DNA from: Psychrobacter urativorans
Lineage (GTDB): Bacteria > Pseudomonadota > Gammaproteobacteria > Pseudomonadales > Moraxellaceae
Assembly: GCF_001298525.1 (NCBI RefSeq)
Contig: NZ_CP012678.1
Location: forward strand, 1,240,001 to 1,304,000
Length of the DNA stretch: 64,000 bases
Direction: 5' to 3'
Positions 37,596 through 47,667 of the stretch are shown here, piece by piece. The notes under the pieces are model-generated. The model did not search any database, was not told the origin of the DNA, and was given only the letters and a program-made list of their open reading frames with translations. How positions within the stretch are numbered: position 1 is the stretch's first letter; each line of letters starts with the position of its first letter. A program made the position numbers and the translations under genes.

Positions 37596-38465
37596 GGTAT
37601 CACAGGCTTGCACATTACCACTTTTAAGTCCACGGCTGAACCATTGCACACGCTGTTGGCTAGTGCCATGAGTAAAGCTATCTGGTGTCACTGTACGACC
37701 ACTAGCTTGTGCGAGACGATCATCACCAATTTGACTGGCGGCATTGATTGCCTCTTCGACATCACCTGGTTCTAAAAACCCACCCTCTACTAATGATTCA
37801 TTACGGTTTGCCCATACCCCAGCAAAACAATCTGCTTGTAATTCCTGCAACACTGATAATTTATTGGCTTCTGCACGCGTGACTTGACGACTCGCTTCAT
37901 TCACTTGCTGAGTAATGCCCAATAAAGTTTGAACGTGATGACCGACTTCATGCGCGATAACATACGCTTGCGCAAAATCACCCGCTTTACCTTGGTTTTC
38001 GGCATCGCCTGAACCTTGTTGATCACCACTGATATCCAGATTTTGGCGCATCTCTGCAAAAAATGACGTATCAAGATAAACGGTCTGATCACCTGGGCAA
38101 TAAAAAGGACCTGTGGCAGAAGTGGCACTACCGCAAGCCGAGCTGACTTGCCCATTGAATAATACCAATGAGGGATCTTTATAAGTTTGCCCACCTTCTG
38201 TAAATACCTGATGCCATACTCTTTCAGTATCACCAAGCACGACCTTAACAAATCGGGTATCGCGATCGTTATTCGTAGCAGGCTCAGTACTGTTACCACC
38301 GCCAGCAATTACCTGCCCTGTCTGCAGCGCGGTCATCGGATTTACCCCAAATACCAACCATAGAATACCAGCAATAATAATACCGCCGATACCGCCTCCA
38401 ATCATTTTCCCGCCACCACCACTCGCACGGACATTAGAGCTTCCTTCTCTACCTTGCCATTTCAT
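37578..38465 (-). CDS. ypfJ: neutral zinc metallopeptidase (YpfJ type)
   Basis: 295-residue membrane-anchored metallopeptidase. The start at 38465 follows GAGGAAG and gives the typical MKWQGREGSSNV N-terminus; an in-frame start at 38495 is weaker. A Gly-rich segment and one membrane helix (about 21-40) precede the periplasmic domain. The zinc site is HEVGHH at residues 172-177, in a VIAHEVGHHVQ context. Further family motifs are ACGSATSATGPFYCPGDQTVYLD (in part), ELQADCFAGVW, and the C-terminal GTSQQRVQWFSRGL. Substrate unknown. Confidence 0.92.
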   Translation of the reverse strand: MKWQGREGSSNVRASGGGGKMIGGGIGGIIIAGILWLVFGVNPMTALQTGQVIAGGGNSTEPATNNDRDTRFVKVVLGDTERVWHQVFTEGGQTYKDPSLVLFNGQVSSACGSATSATGPFYCPGDQTVYLDTSFFAEMRQNLDISGDQQGSGDAENQGKAGDFAQAYVIAHEVGHHVQTLLGITQQVNEASRQVTRAEANKLSVLQELQADCFAGVWANRNESLVEGGFLEPGDVEEAINAASQIGDDRLAQASGRTVTPDSFTHGTSQQRVQWFSRGLKSGNVQACDTFSGAL

Positions 38466-38766
38466 AATATGCTTCCTCAAATACAGTACAATCAATATAT
38501 AATGATTATGTAGACCGATTAGTTATCCTAACGACCTATTTAATATAAGCTATATAGCTACTGATACTCGTTATTAATAGTGTTATAATAGAGATTAATG
38601 TTGATTATACGAATTGCTTCTGCTTTTTATTGTATTAAAACATATAACGAAAAGAGCGCTTCTAATATTCTTCATTACTTTATTGTTACTTAATTGTACA
38701 AAGCCTTTTCTTTTCATAATAAAAGATATAGAATGCGTGCAAGCTGAGCAGCTGCGACTAAGAATA
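38466..38766. other. AT-rich intergenic region
   Basis: About 300 bp between the divergent metallopeptidase and lipoprotein genes. An open frame runs through on the plus strand from 38614, but it has Leu/Phe/Ile-biased content, no ribosome binding site and merges into the lipoprotein frame, so I do not count it as coding. Confidence 0.5.
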
Positions 38767-38796
38767 GTTGAATCCGAAATATTTCGGATAGTCAAC
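38767..38796. promoter_or_regulatory. 18-bp perfect palindrome with extended arms
   Basis: ATCCGAAATATTTCGGAT (38772-38789) is a perfect palindrome. It is flanked by GTTGA on the left and TCAAC on the right, which also pair, with a 2-nt bulge. It lies about 45 bp upstream of the lipoprotein ATG and has no T tract. It could be an operator for a dimeric regulator or a hairpin in the 5' leader. Confidence 0.7.
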
Positions 38797-38841
38797 ACTT
38801 TGTTGTGGCTGCTGCTCATTTCATTTTTCCGGAGAAACCGT

Positions 38842-39168
38842 ATGAAACTTAAATTACTTGCTCTAGCTGGTATCATGGCCGCTTCTATGGGCTTAACTGC
38901 CTGTGATAGCAACAAAGAAGCTCCTGCTGACGCTGCTGTTGAACCTGCTGCTGATACTACTGTTGTTGTAGATCCTGCTGCTGATACTACTGCTGACACA
39001 ACTGTTGTTGTAGATCCTGCTGCTGACGCAACTGTTGTTGAGCCTGTAGCTGATACTGCTGCTGACACTACTGTTGTTGAAGCTCCTGCTGACGCAACTG
39101 TTGTTGTTGAGCCTGCTACTGATCCAGCTGCAGCTGCTGATGCAGTTGTTGAAGAACCTGCTAAGTAA
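38842..39168 (+). CDS. repeat-rich small lipoprotein
   Basis: 108-residue lipoprotein precursor. The ATG at 38842 has GGAG 8 nt upstream. The signal is MKLKLLALAGIMAASMGLTAC with Cys21. The mature chain is almost wholly Ala, Asp, Thr, Val, Pro and Glu in degenerate repeats of the form PAADTTVVVD / PADATVVVE, giving a very acidic, probably unfolded or extended tether. No known domain is seen. The DNA repeats are near-identical (CCTGCTGCTGA...ACTGTTGTTGTAGAT), so copy number may vary. A terminator follows. Function unknown. Confidence 0.85.
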   Translation: MKLKLLALAGIMAASMGLTACDSNKEAPADAAVEPAADTTVVVDPAADTTADTTVVVDPAADATVVEPVADTAADTTVVEAPADATVVVEPATDPAAAADAVVEEPAK

Positions 39169-39203
39169 GTTTTATTGTTTATACAATAAAGACGTACTGT
39201 AGT

Positions 39204-39233
39204 AAAAAAGAGAGCCTATGCTCTCTTTTTTTA
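39204..39233 (+). terminator. terminator after the repeat-rich lipoprotein gene
   Basis: AAAAAAGAGAGC pairs with GCTCTCTTTTTT around CTAT, with a run of T. It is 36 bp past the stop. Confidence 0.93.
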
Positions 39234-39323
39234 TGTCTATTATTTGATATTAAATATTCGATATTATTATTAATGGCTTAACTGCTAAGTCTAACAACCA
39301 TTAAAAAATAATGGTTTTAATCA

Positions 39324-39623
39324 TCAGGCATCAAATAGATGCTCATCGACCTTTTGGCGGAATTTTTGACCTGTTTTAAAGGTCACAACCCGACGCGCAG
39401 AAACATCAACAGGCTCACCAGTTTTTGGGTTACGACCTGGTCGGCTATTTTTATCTTTAAGCTCGAAGTTACCAAAGCCTGAGAGCTTGACCTCTTTGCC
39501 ATCAATTAAGCTTTCTGACAACTCATCAAAAAAGTTCTCAACCAAACAGCGACCTTCTTGGCGTGTCAAGTTAAGCTGATACATTAAATGCTCAATCATA
39601 TCAGATTTGGTTAAGGTACTCAC
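39324..39623 (-). CDS. ihfA: integration host factor subunit alpha
   Basis: 99-residue DNA-bending protein that pairs with IhfB. The N-terminus MSTLTKSDMIEHLMYQL and the DNA-contacting beta arm with RPGRNPKTGE at about 61-70 are diagnostic, and ARRVVTFKTGQKFRQKV matches the alpha subunit. It is the last gene of the rplT-pheS-pheT-ihfA order conserved in gammaproteobacteria, 242 bp after pheT. The start is supported by AAAGGAG. Confidence 0.96.
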   Translation of the reverse strand: MSTLTKSDMIEHLMYQLNLTRQEGRCLVENFFDELSESLIDGKEVKLSGFGNFELKDKNSRPGRNPKTGEPVDVSARRVVTFKTGQKFRQKVDEHLFDA

Positions 39624-39865
39624 GGTACGACTCCTTTGCGATGCTAATAATATAACGTGATAACGTCGTGTAGCGGTATAACGAACAATCTTGGCTATTA
39701 TAAAGGTTTTTTAGCATTCTTTTAATAAACTAGCGGGAAAAACCCTTTATTAATAAGCAGTTAGATTTTATTATAAACATACAGCGCTATCAACCCATCT
39801 ACTCATAAAGCGTTGGATTCAAATAGCGCTAGCACGTTATTGCACATTAATAAGGTTGTTAAGTA

Positions 39866-42277
39866 TTAACTGTCACGCAATTTGGCATGATGTTGCTCAG
39901 TTAACGCATGGATAACGTTATCCGTAACAACTTTAACCGTATCATCTGCGAGTGTTTGGGTACTGTCTTGCCAAATAAGCGCAAAAGCCAATGAACGCTG
40001 CCCTGTCGGTACATGCTCACCTTGATACACATCAAACAACCATACGTCCGTCAACATCTCTCCCGCTGCCGCACGTATTGTCGCCTGTAGCGTCTGTAAA
40101 CTAATATCACTATCCACTAAAATGGCAATATCACGGCGCACTTGTGGAAATTTGCTAGGCGTTGCAATGCTATGTTGTTCTCGAGCTAAGCTTAACAACG
40201 GCGCTAACTCTAGTTGCGCCACCCATGTCGCCGGTAAATCCAGCTGTTTTGCGGTATTAGGATGTAGCTGTCCTAGCCAACCGAGATAATGGTCATCTAT
40301 GTATAACTTGGCACTTTGACCAGGATGCAAGAAATCCAGCTCACTACGCTCATAGCGGATACGGGCGCTGTCAATGAGTGCAGGTAGCAATTGCTCAACA
40401 TCATGTTTGAGGTCATAAAAATCTATGGCACGATTTTGATACGCTTGCTCGTCCCAAATATCACCGACCGCAATCAAGGCAATACTGGGCGTTTGTACCA
40501 ATTCACTGATGCTATGACCAACAAAGCTGAGACCTGTCTCAAAAAAGCGCACACGTGACTGCTGACGGTTTAGATTGTACTGTACGCAAGGCAGTAAGCT
40601 GGATAGTAACGTACGACGCATTACTGCTAAATCGCTAGAGATTGGATTGGCAAGCGCCAACACTTCACCAAGCGCTTTATCATCAATCAACGCTTCTAAT
40701 TTGGCATCACTAAAGCTAAAACTAATCGCTTCCATGTAGCCTGCATCAACCAGAGCCAACTTCATCTCATAGGTTAAATCGGCAGTATCGTCATAATCCA
40801 TGCTGACTTGCAGATGTGGCAAGGTGCTTGGAATATTGTCATAGCCATAAATACGCGCAATTTCTTCGATTAAATCTTCTTTAATACTCATATCAAAGCG
40901 ATACGATGGCGGCGTACAAAGCAAGCTCTCCGCTTGCTGTTCTACTGCAAATCCTAACTGGGTTAGAATACGTACCATCACTGTCGGTTCAATCTCGATA
41001 CCAATTACATCACGAACTTTAGTAAGTGGTAAGCTAATTGGTGCGCGTGCAGGTAATTGAATGTTGTGCTCAACACTTATTACTTGTCCCGCTTGACCAC
41101 CAGTAATACTGGTAATTAAATTAGTAGCACGCGCAAGCGCTAACTCTGGCAATTCAAAATCTACCCCACGCTCAAAGCGCTGCGAGGCATCAGTATGCAA
41201 GCCAAAACGGCGCGCACGTGCAGCAATCGCTAACGGGCTAAAGAATGCGCTTTCTAACACAATATTAGTCGTGCTATCAGTCACACTACTGCGTTGTCCA
41301 CCCATGATACCAGCCAGTGCCAGTACGCCTTGGTCATCAGCAATAACCAACTCATCGCCAGTTAGGCTGATGGTTTGTTCATTCAGTAAGATGACACTTT
41401 CTTTTGGCTCTGCTAAACGGACAACGATATCACCAACAATCGTATCGGCATCAAAGGCGTGTAGCGGTTGCCCAAGCTCCATTAACACATAATTGGTCAC
41501 ATCGACTAAGAAATTATGTGTACGTAGTCCCGATTGCACTAGCGCATCTTGCATCCATTTTGGCGTTACCATACTGCGATCAATATGACGGATGGATTGT
41601 AATAAATAGCGTGGGCACTGCTCTACGGCATTGACGGTGACATTTAGCGTCGATGCGGTACTACCTGCTGCTGCACTATTAATAATATCAATCTCTGGCT
41701 GCTGCATCGGCAAATCATTAATAACCGATATTTCGCGAGCAATACCACGTACACTAAAGCAGTCACCACGATTAGGCGTGATTGAGATATCAAATATTTG
41801 GTTATTCAATCCCAAATAGTCACGGATATCTGCGCCAATCGGTGCATCTTCAGGCAGCTCAAGTAAACCATCTATTGAGTCTGTCAAGTCAATCTCAGAA
41901 GCACCGCAAAGCATGCCATTTGAAGCGATACCACGGAGCTCACTGTGCTTAATTTCAAAGCCTTGTTTGTTGTCGCTAGGCAGCACCGCACCAACCGTTG
42001 CCACCGGTGCTTTCATACCAACACGCACATTAGGCGCACCGCAGACGATTTGGATAGGTTCTGCCGCGCCAATACTCACTTGGGTCACACGTAGCTTATC
42101 GGCATCAGGATGCGGGATAACGCTGATGACTTCGCCGACGACGACGCCACTAAAAGGACGCGCAACGGTGTAGCGATCATCAATCTCAAGCCCTGCCATG
42201 GTTAACTGTTCGGCTAATTGCTCACTGGTATTTGCAGGATTTACCCATTGACGTAGCCATTGTTCACTGATTTTCAT
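39866..42277 (-). CDS. pheT: phenylalanine--tRNA ligase beta subunit
   Basis: 803-residue beta chain of the heterotetrameric class II synthetase. Visible domains in order are: the N-terminal tRNA-binding EMAP/OB domain (about 40-150, VGEVISVIPHPDADKLRV), the B3/4 editing domain (about 210-380), the B5 domain (about 400-475), the catalytic-like core, and the C-terminal ferredoxin-fold anticodon-binding domain (FPQVRRDIAILVD to the end). The length matches E. coli PheT (795). It follows pheS by 55 bp. Confidence 0.97.
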   Translation of the reverse strand: MKISEQWLRQWVNPANTSEQLAEQLTMAGLEIDDRYTVARPFSGVVVGEVISVIPHPDADKLRVTQVSIGAAEPIQIVCGAPNVRVGMKAPVATVGAVLPSDNKQGFEIKHSELRGIASNGMLCGASEIDLTDSIDGLLELPEDAPIGADIRDYLGLNNQIFDISITPNRGDCFSVRGIAREISVINDLPMQQPEIDIINSAAAGSTASTLNVTVNAVEQCPRYLLQSIRHIDRSMVTPKWMQDALVQSGLRTHNFLVDVTNYVLMELGQPLHAFDADTIVGDIVVRLAEPKESVILLNEQTISLTGDELVIADDQGVLALAGIMGGQRSSVTDSTTNIVLESAFFSPLAIAARARRFGLHTDASQRFERGVDFELPELALARATNLITSITGGQAGQVISVEHNIQLPARAPISLPLTKVRDVIGIEIEPTVMVRILTQLGFAVEQQAESLLCTPPSYRFDMSIKEDLIEEIARIYGYDNIPSTLPHLQVSMDYDDTADLTYEMKLALVDAGYMEAISFSFSDAKLEALIDDKALGEVLALANPISSDLAVMRRTLLSSLLPCVQYNLNRQQSRVRFFETGLSFVGHSISELVQTPSIALIAVGDIWDEQAYQNRAIDFYDLKHDVEQLLPALIDSARIRYERSELDFLHPGQSAKLYIDDHYLGWLGQLHPNTAKQLDLPATWVAQLELAPLLSLAREQHSIATPSKFPQVRRDIAILVDSDISLQTLQATIRAAAGEMLTDVWLFDVYQGEHVPTGQRSLAFALIWQDSTQTLADDTVKVVTDNVIHALTEQHHAKLRDS

Positions 42278-42332
42278 AAATATCTCGGATCAAAATAAAA
42301 GTAGGGCTTGTTGGTCGTTACATCTCAACGAT

Positions 42333-43445
<1,113 letters not shown>

Positions 43446-43568
43446 TCAAAGTATCTAACGCGCCTTTTATAAAAGAGCCGTCGATTAATAACTTGGATAT
43501 TGAGACTTTAATGGGTTTAGATGCTAATAAATGCTCTAAAAAAATATATCGTTAAGTTAAGTCACATA

Positions 43569-43597
43569 AAAAAAGCCACCGACCAGCGGTAGCTTTT
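43569..43597 (-). terminator. terminator between rplT and pheS
   Basis: On the minus strand, AAAAGCTACCG pairs with CGGTGGCTTTTTTT around CTGGT (one mismatch), followed by a T run. It lies about 92 bp after rplT and separates the ribosomal genes from pheST. Confidence 0.85.
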
Positions 43598-43688
43598 ATT
43601 AATATAGCTGCTATTAATTAATAGTAAACTCGATTCTTTAAACACTTATTACGGTTAGCTTAATAAAGCATTTAAACGAATTTAATAT

Positions 43689-44045
43689 TTATGCCAATTC
43701 CGCTTTTGCTTTTTCGACCAATGCGCCGAAAGTCGCTGCATCATGCATAGCGATGTCAGCTAATACGCGACGGTCGATGGTGATGTTGGCTTTTTTCATG
43801 CCATTGATAAAGCGGCTATAGCTTAAGCCGTTTAAACGTGCACCAGCATTAATACGAGCAATCCAAAGACGACGGAAAGTACGTTTTTTGTTACGACGGT
43901 CACGGTATGCATATTGACCAGCTTTAGTTACTGCTTGTACCGCTACACGGTAAACACGTGAACGGGCACCGTAGTAACCTTTAGCGCGTTTTAAGATTTT
44001 TTTGTGGCGACGATTCGCCTGTACACCACGTTTTACACGGGCCAT
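43689..44045 (-). CDS. rplT: 50S ribosomal protein L20
   Basis: 118-residue ribosomal protein essential in early 50S assembly. [19 protein letters not shown] is the family N-terminus, so the ATG at 44045, with GGAG 7 nt upstream, is correct. [29 protein letters not shown] sequence near residues 50-75 is conserved. It lies 99 bp downstream of rpmI in the usual order. In enterobacteria L20 represses the operon through the rpmI leader; whether it does so here is unknown. Confidence 0.98.
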   Translation of the reverse strand: MARVKRGVQANRRHKKILKRAKGYYGARSRVYRVAVQAVTKAGQYAYRDRRNKKRTFRRLWIARINAGARLNGLSYSRFINGMKKANITIDRRVLADIAMHDAATFGALVEKAKAELA

Positions 44046-44144
44046 AATTTGCTCCAAGATATTTTTAAGCGATAATCAGTATTGTGTTACCACAAACCCT
44101 GTTATCAGATTACAAAGTCACATAAAATAGATGACAATAGTCGA

Positions 44145-44342
44145 TTAGATGTATGGACACATACGACGAACAGCTGCTTCGTCAGACTTGTCCACCATCT
44201 TAAGACCGCGCAACTGACGGATACGCTTAGATGATTTCTTGGTCAAAATGTGGCTTTTGAATGCTTGCTTACGCTTGAAGCCATTCGCTGTTCTTTTAAA
44301 GCGTTTAGCGGCGCCGCTTTTGGTTTTCATCTTCACTTTCAT
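44145..44342 (-). CDS. rpmI: 50S ribosomal protein L35
   Basis: 65-residue basic ribosomal protein, the usual length. [18 protein letters not shown] and [16 protein letters not shown] are conserved family segments. It is the first gene of the rpmI-rplT pair. The usual upstream partner infC is missing: the next 590 bp on this strand contain no gene. Confidence 0.98.
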   Translation of the reverse strand: MKVKMKTKSGAAKRFKRTANGFKRKQAFKSHILTKKSSKRIRQLRGLKMVDKSDEAAVRRMCPYI

Positions 44343-44932
44343 GAGTGATTGCCTCTTTATCTTCGGTAGAACCTGGTCGTCAAATAGTCATACTAGCAAG
44401 CATTATCTATATAATTGCTAAATTTCTATTTGCCTCGAGGTGGGAGGCGCTATTTTAGCAGAATCGTCGCTGTTTTGCCAACCAAAGTTTTAGCCACTAT
44501 TTTATATCATTTTTATCAATGTTTACTTTTCAGAAAAATAAAATTTAGTGAACTAAAGTTTAATAAATTAGTGGTATCCTCTATTATTTAATAAGCTTTA
44601 ACTTTATATTACCTTTATTTATTCTTTAAAATCCATTGCAGATATGATGATAGTAGTGATAACACGGTTAAACTTATATTATAGATAATGTTTAAGAATT
44701 TTACCGTTCATGACTAAATTGATTGAATATCAGCCAAGGCTATGCTTAAGTGAGGACTGAGCTTATGTATACCTTTAAATGCTATTCAGAACGCACTATT
44801 CATCTTATAAAAACAGTCAACCATAAAGTTGATGCTTAGCATCAATTGCGGTATCGCCAGTCCATATGCTTGCTTCGTAAGCGATCATAATCGTATATAA
44901 ATCATTATGTTTAAGCAAATTAGGAGAGGACG
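44343..44932. other. 590-bp intergenic region upstream of rpmI
   Basis: Divergent gap between rpmI and the thioesterase gene. It must hold the rpmI promoter and leader. Small structures seen are GCCTC-gaggtgg-GAGGC (44432-44448) on the rpmI side, and TTGATGC-tta-GCATCAA (44829-44845) on the other. A 24-codon open frame (44765-44839, plus strand) with a distant GAGG site is too short to call. No infC remnant is recognisable. Confidence 0.6.
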
Positions 44933-45376
44933 TTGTCAGATCAAGAATTAACTTTCGATGACGGTGTGTTTGTATTTGAGACGGTGATGCGCGTGCGTAA
45001 TGCCGAAATTGATGTGAGTCAATACTTGACGCTTGAGTCAATGACCGCGCTACTTGCCGAAGCGCGAGCGCGATTCTTATACTCTAAAGGTATTCAAGCA
45101 AAGAGTGCGGATCATCAAGGTTTAATGGTTGATCATTTACAGCTGGCTATTATCAGCCAAGTACGCGCGCGCGAAGAATTATTATTTGAGGTAGGAATCG
45201 AACAATTATCCGATAATGATGGTCAGTTGGCGATTAAAGTCACGCGTATGTATGATGGCTCGTTAGTGGCAAAAGCTCGAAAGCATTTTATCAATTATGA
45301 CTATCGTTTAAATAAAATAAGTACCATCACTAGCTGCATACAAGAGGCACTCAGTCCGCAGCCGTTTGAAATTTAA
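44933..45376 (+). CDS. hotdog-fold acyl-CoA thioesterase-like protein
   Basis: 147-residue single hotdog domain of the 4HBT/YbgC-like group. VFETVMRVRNAEIDVSQYLTLE at residues 13-34 matches the first strand and helix, LLAEARARFL the hotdog helix, and GLMVDHLQLAIISQVRARE the catalytic-face strand with the Asp-His region. It probably hydrolyses short or aromatic acyl-CoA; the substrate is unknown. The start is TTG at 44933, directly behind GGAGAGGAC, and no ATG nearby fits as well. Confidence 0.82.
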   Translation: MSDQELTFDDGVFVFETVMRVRNAEIDVSQYLTLESMTALLAEARARFLYSKGIQAKSADHQGLMVDHLQLAIISQVRAREELLFEVGIEQLSDNDGQLAIKVTRMYDGSLVAKARKHFINYDYRLNKISTITSCIQEALSPQPFEI

Positions 45377-45470
45377 TAATGATTTAGAATATACTCTATA
45401 GTGTTGGTCTAATAGACTTGACGACCACCTCTCCTTTGTTACTCACACGATATAAGATAATAGACAGACT

Positions 45471-46298
45471 ATGACCGTACCTGCTTGGCTTACTGCCATA
45501 ACCTTTAATGCTGATGGCTTGCTTCCTGCGATTGCACAAGATGCGCAATCAGGACGTATTTTGATGATGGCGTGGATGAACGCTGAAGCGCTGCAATTAA
45601 CGGCGCAAACACAGACCGCGGTTTATTTTTCGCGCTCGCGTAACAAGCTCTGGCACAAAGGGGAAACTTCAGGGCACACTCAGCACGTTCACGATATTCG
45701 CTTAGACTGTGATGCCGATGTGATTGTACTAAGTGTTACTCAAATTGGTGGTATTGCCTGCCACACAGGGCGCGAATCATGTTTTTATCAGCGGTTAGAT
45801 TTATCAGGCTCTGAACCAACATGGCAAAGCGTCGATGCGATATTAAAAGACCCTGTGGATATCTATAGCTCTAATAAAGCTATAAACCCTACTCCGCAAG
45901 TAAATACTAACAATAGCATCCCTCATAATGACATTAATAACGCGCCCATTTTACAACAGCTAGATCAAGTGCTAGCAGAACGCAAACAAGCCGATGCAGA
46001 CAGCTCTTACGTCGCCAGCTTATATGCAAAAGGTCTCAATAAAATATTAGAAAAAATCGGCGAAGAAGCAACAGAAAGTATCATTGCTGCTAAAGACTTT
46101 GACAACTGTGATGAAAAAACTAATAAAGCACAATATGATGCGGCACGTGATGAGCTGATTTATGAAGTGGCGGATGTTTGGTTTCATACCTTAGTTGGGC
46201 TGGCATGGTTTGATATTGAATCGGATGCGGTATTAAATGAGCTTGGACGACGCTTTGGATTATCAGGTATCGACGAAAAAGCAGCACGCCAACAATAG
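45471..46298 (+). CDS. hisI: bifunctional phosphoribosyl-AMP cyclohydrolase / phosphoribosyl-ATP pyrophosphatase
   Basis: 275-residue fused HisIE enzyme doing steps 2 and 3 of histidine synthesis. The HisI half (1-120) has [25 protein letters not shown], and the zinc/metal ligands DCDAD and CHTGRESCF. The HisE half (about 160-270) has [29 protein letters not shown] and [18 protein letters not shown]. An Asn/Pro-rich linker joins them. It lies upstream of tatABC, an arrangement common in gammaproteobacteria. Confidence 0.95.
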   Translation: MTVPAWLTAITFNADGLLPAIAQDAQSGRILMMAWMNAEALQLTAQTQTAVYFSRSRNKLWHKGETSGHTQHVHDIRLDCDADVIVLSVTQIGGIACHTGRESCFYQRLDLSGSEPTWQSVDAILKDPVDIYSSNKAINPTPQVNTNNSIPHNDINNAPILQQLDQVLAERKQADADSSYVASLYAKGLNKILEKIGEEATESIIAAKDFDNCDEKTNKAQYDAARDELIYEVADVWFHTLVGLAWFDIESDAVLNELGRRFGLSGIDEKAARQQ

Positions 46299-46451
46299 CT
46301 TACCAACAACAGAACAATAATAGACAGATAAATACCAGTCGCTCATGATGACAATTGTTTTCACCTTTTTGTCATGAGGGCGCGTTATAATATAAGCACA
46401 TTCAACGTATTATCATACATACTGGTTTTATCAGGTTATAAGGATACCGTT

Positions 46452-46562
46452 ATGGGCAGTTTTTCCATTACGCATTGGCTTATTTTATTGGTCGTGGTGG
46501 TTGTCGTATTTGGCACCTCCAAGCTGAAAAATGCTGGCAAAGGTTTGCCTGACGAATCATAA
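46452..46562 (+). CDS. truncated TatA-like protein (partial duplicate of tatA)
   Basis: 36-residue protein with the TatA membrane helix ([18 protein letters not shown]) and only the first turns of the amphipathic helix (KNAGKG), then a divergent LPDES end and TAA. It is a partial duplicate of the tatA that follows 52 bp later: the ribosome binding region ATAAGGATACCGTTATGGG is copied as well. Over the first 32 codons, 10 differences are synonymous and only 2 change the residue (Val/Ile at 19, Gly/Asp at 31), so the peptide appears to be kept under selection or by gene conversion. It could be a small TatE-like component or a modulator of Tat. Confidence 0.7.
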   Translation: MGSFSITHWLILLVVVVVVFGTSKLKNAGKGLPDES

Positions 46563-46614
46563 ATTTAACGTACTATTATAATTATTGCTCTTACCAAGAC
46601 ATAAGGATACCGTT

Positions 46615-46893
46615 ATGGGTAGTTTTTCTATTACGCATTGGCTGATTTTGTTGGTGGTGGTGGTGGTCATTTTTGGCACCTCTAAACTTAAAAATGCTGG
46701 CAAAGATTTAGGCGGTGCGGTTAAAGGCTTTAAAGAAGCTGTGAATGACGAGCAAGCAGAGCATAAACATAAGCATAAGCGTCGAGTTTTGGATCACAAA
46801 GTTGGCTCCCCTGTACAAGATGAGCAGTCAGGTACGCGAATCGATGATATCAAAATCAGTCCTGCACCAGCGGATGACCAACATAAAGTCTAA
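46615..46893 (+). CDS. tatA: Sec-independent translocase subunit TatA
   Basis: 92-residue pore-forming subunit of the twin-arginine translocase. The membrane helix [17 protein letters not shown] (about 9-25) is followed by the FGTSKLKN hinge and the amphipathic helix [17 protein letters not shown] His/Lys-rich acidic-basic tail follows (KHKHKR). The start follows ATAAGGATACCGTT. It is first of the complete genes in the tatABC operon, 60 bp before tatB. Confidence 0.95.
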   Translation: MGSFSITHWLILLVVVVVIFGTSKLKNAGKDLGGAVKGFKEAVNDEQAEHKHKHKRRVLDHKVGSPVQDEQSGTRIDDIKISPAPADDQHKV

Positions 46894-46953
46894 TGTTTGA
46901 CAGCCCCATGATTTAAAGTCCAGTCGCTATATTCATCACTATATTTGAGCATT

Positions 46954-47667
46954 ATGTTTGATATCGGGTTTTCTGAATTACTCTTATTTGGCATCATTGC
47001 CCTCATTGTACTAGGTCCAGAAAAACTGCCTAAGGCAGCGCGGACGGCTGGGCAATGGTATGCCAAAATTCGCCGCACCGTATCAACCTTGCAGTCTGAA
47101 ATAGAAGCTGAACTTGATTTGGTGGAAACGCGCCAACAAATGGAACAAGAAATTGCCAAAATCCGCCAAACTGAAGCGGAGATGCGCCGTGAGATGGCAG
47201 AAATGCGTGGCAGTATTAAAGAGTTTGAATACACGCAAAGTCAAAGCATATACACTAAAGCCCAGCCTGAATTAGCGAATGACTCAAAACCAAATCACCA
47301 TATGCCAAGCCACTCTAAACAAGAGAGCCCAGAGCCATTCGCGCCAGCAGAGTTCAATTACGCTTATGAGCAAGACCAAAGCCATGAGCAATACCAAGGG
47401 ATGAATGAATCTATAGAATCAATTTACAGCGCTGATAATCATAGTACTTGCAGTTATAATACTGATAGCAATGCCACAATATCAGCTAAAGCCGACAGTA
47501 TCGCTGCTGTTCAGCCGATGATCACTAGACCTTGGGAAAATATGTGGTTTCGCCTAGGTGCTTATGATAAAGCGCGACGTCTACCCTCTGCGCCCTACTT
47601 ACCGAATTATAAAGCCGATACGTTATTAAACGATGCTGCTATGAATACCCAAGGAACGGCTGAATGA
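46954..47667 (+). CDS. tatB: Sec-independent translocase subunit TatB
   Basis: 237-residue TatB, which with TatC forms the receptor for twin-arginine signal peptides. MFDIGFSELLLFGIIALIVLGPEKLPKAAR is typical, with the conserved Glu8 and the FGxxxL...GPEKLP hinge. A long amphipathic/coiled-coil helix runs to about residue 95, then a low-complexity hydrophilic tail. It is longer than E. coli TatB (171) because of this tail. The C-terminal WFRLGAYDKARRLPSAPYLPNYKAD looks structured. It overlaps tatC by 4 bp (ATGA). Confidence 0.94.
   Translation: MFDIGFSELLLFGIIALIVLGPEKLPKAARTAGQWYAKIRRTVSTLQSEIEAELDLVETRQQMEQEIAKIRQTEAEMRREMAEMRGSIKEFEYTQSQSIYTKAQPELANDSKPNHHMPSHSKQESPEPFAPAEFNYAYEQDQSHEQYQGMNESIESIYSADNHSTCSYNTDSNATISAKADSIAAVQPMITRPWENMWFRLGAYDKARRLPSAPYLPNYKADTLLNDAAMNTQGTAE

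Noticed and set aside
38614..38841. Upstream extension of the lipoprotein frame
   Set aside because: The upstream part lacks a ribosome binding site and would bury the lipoprotein signal peptide in the middle of the protein.
38595..39068. 157-codon minus-strand open frame over the lipoprotein gene
   Set aside because: It is antisense to the repeat-rich lipoprotein, which has a lipobox and a good ribosome binding site.
44765..44839. 24-codon open frame with a distant GAGG site upstream of the thioesterase gene
   Set aside because: It is too short, poorly spaced and of no recognisable composition to call as a gene.
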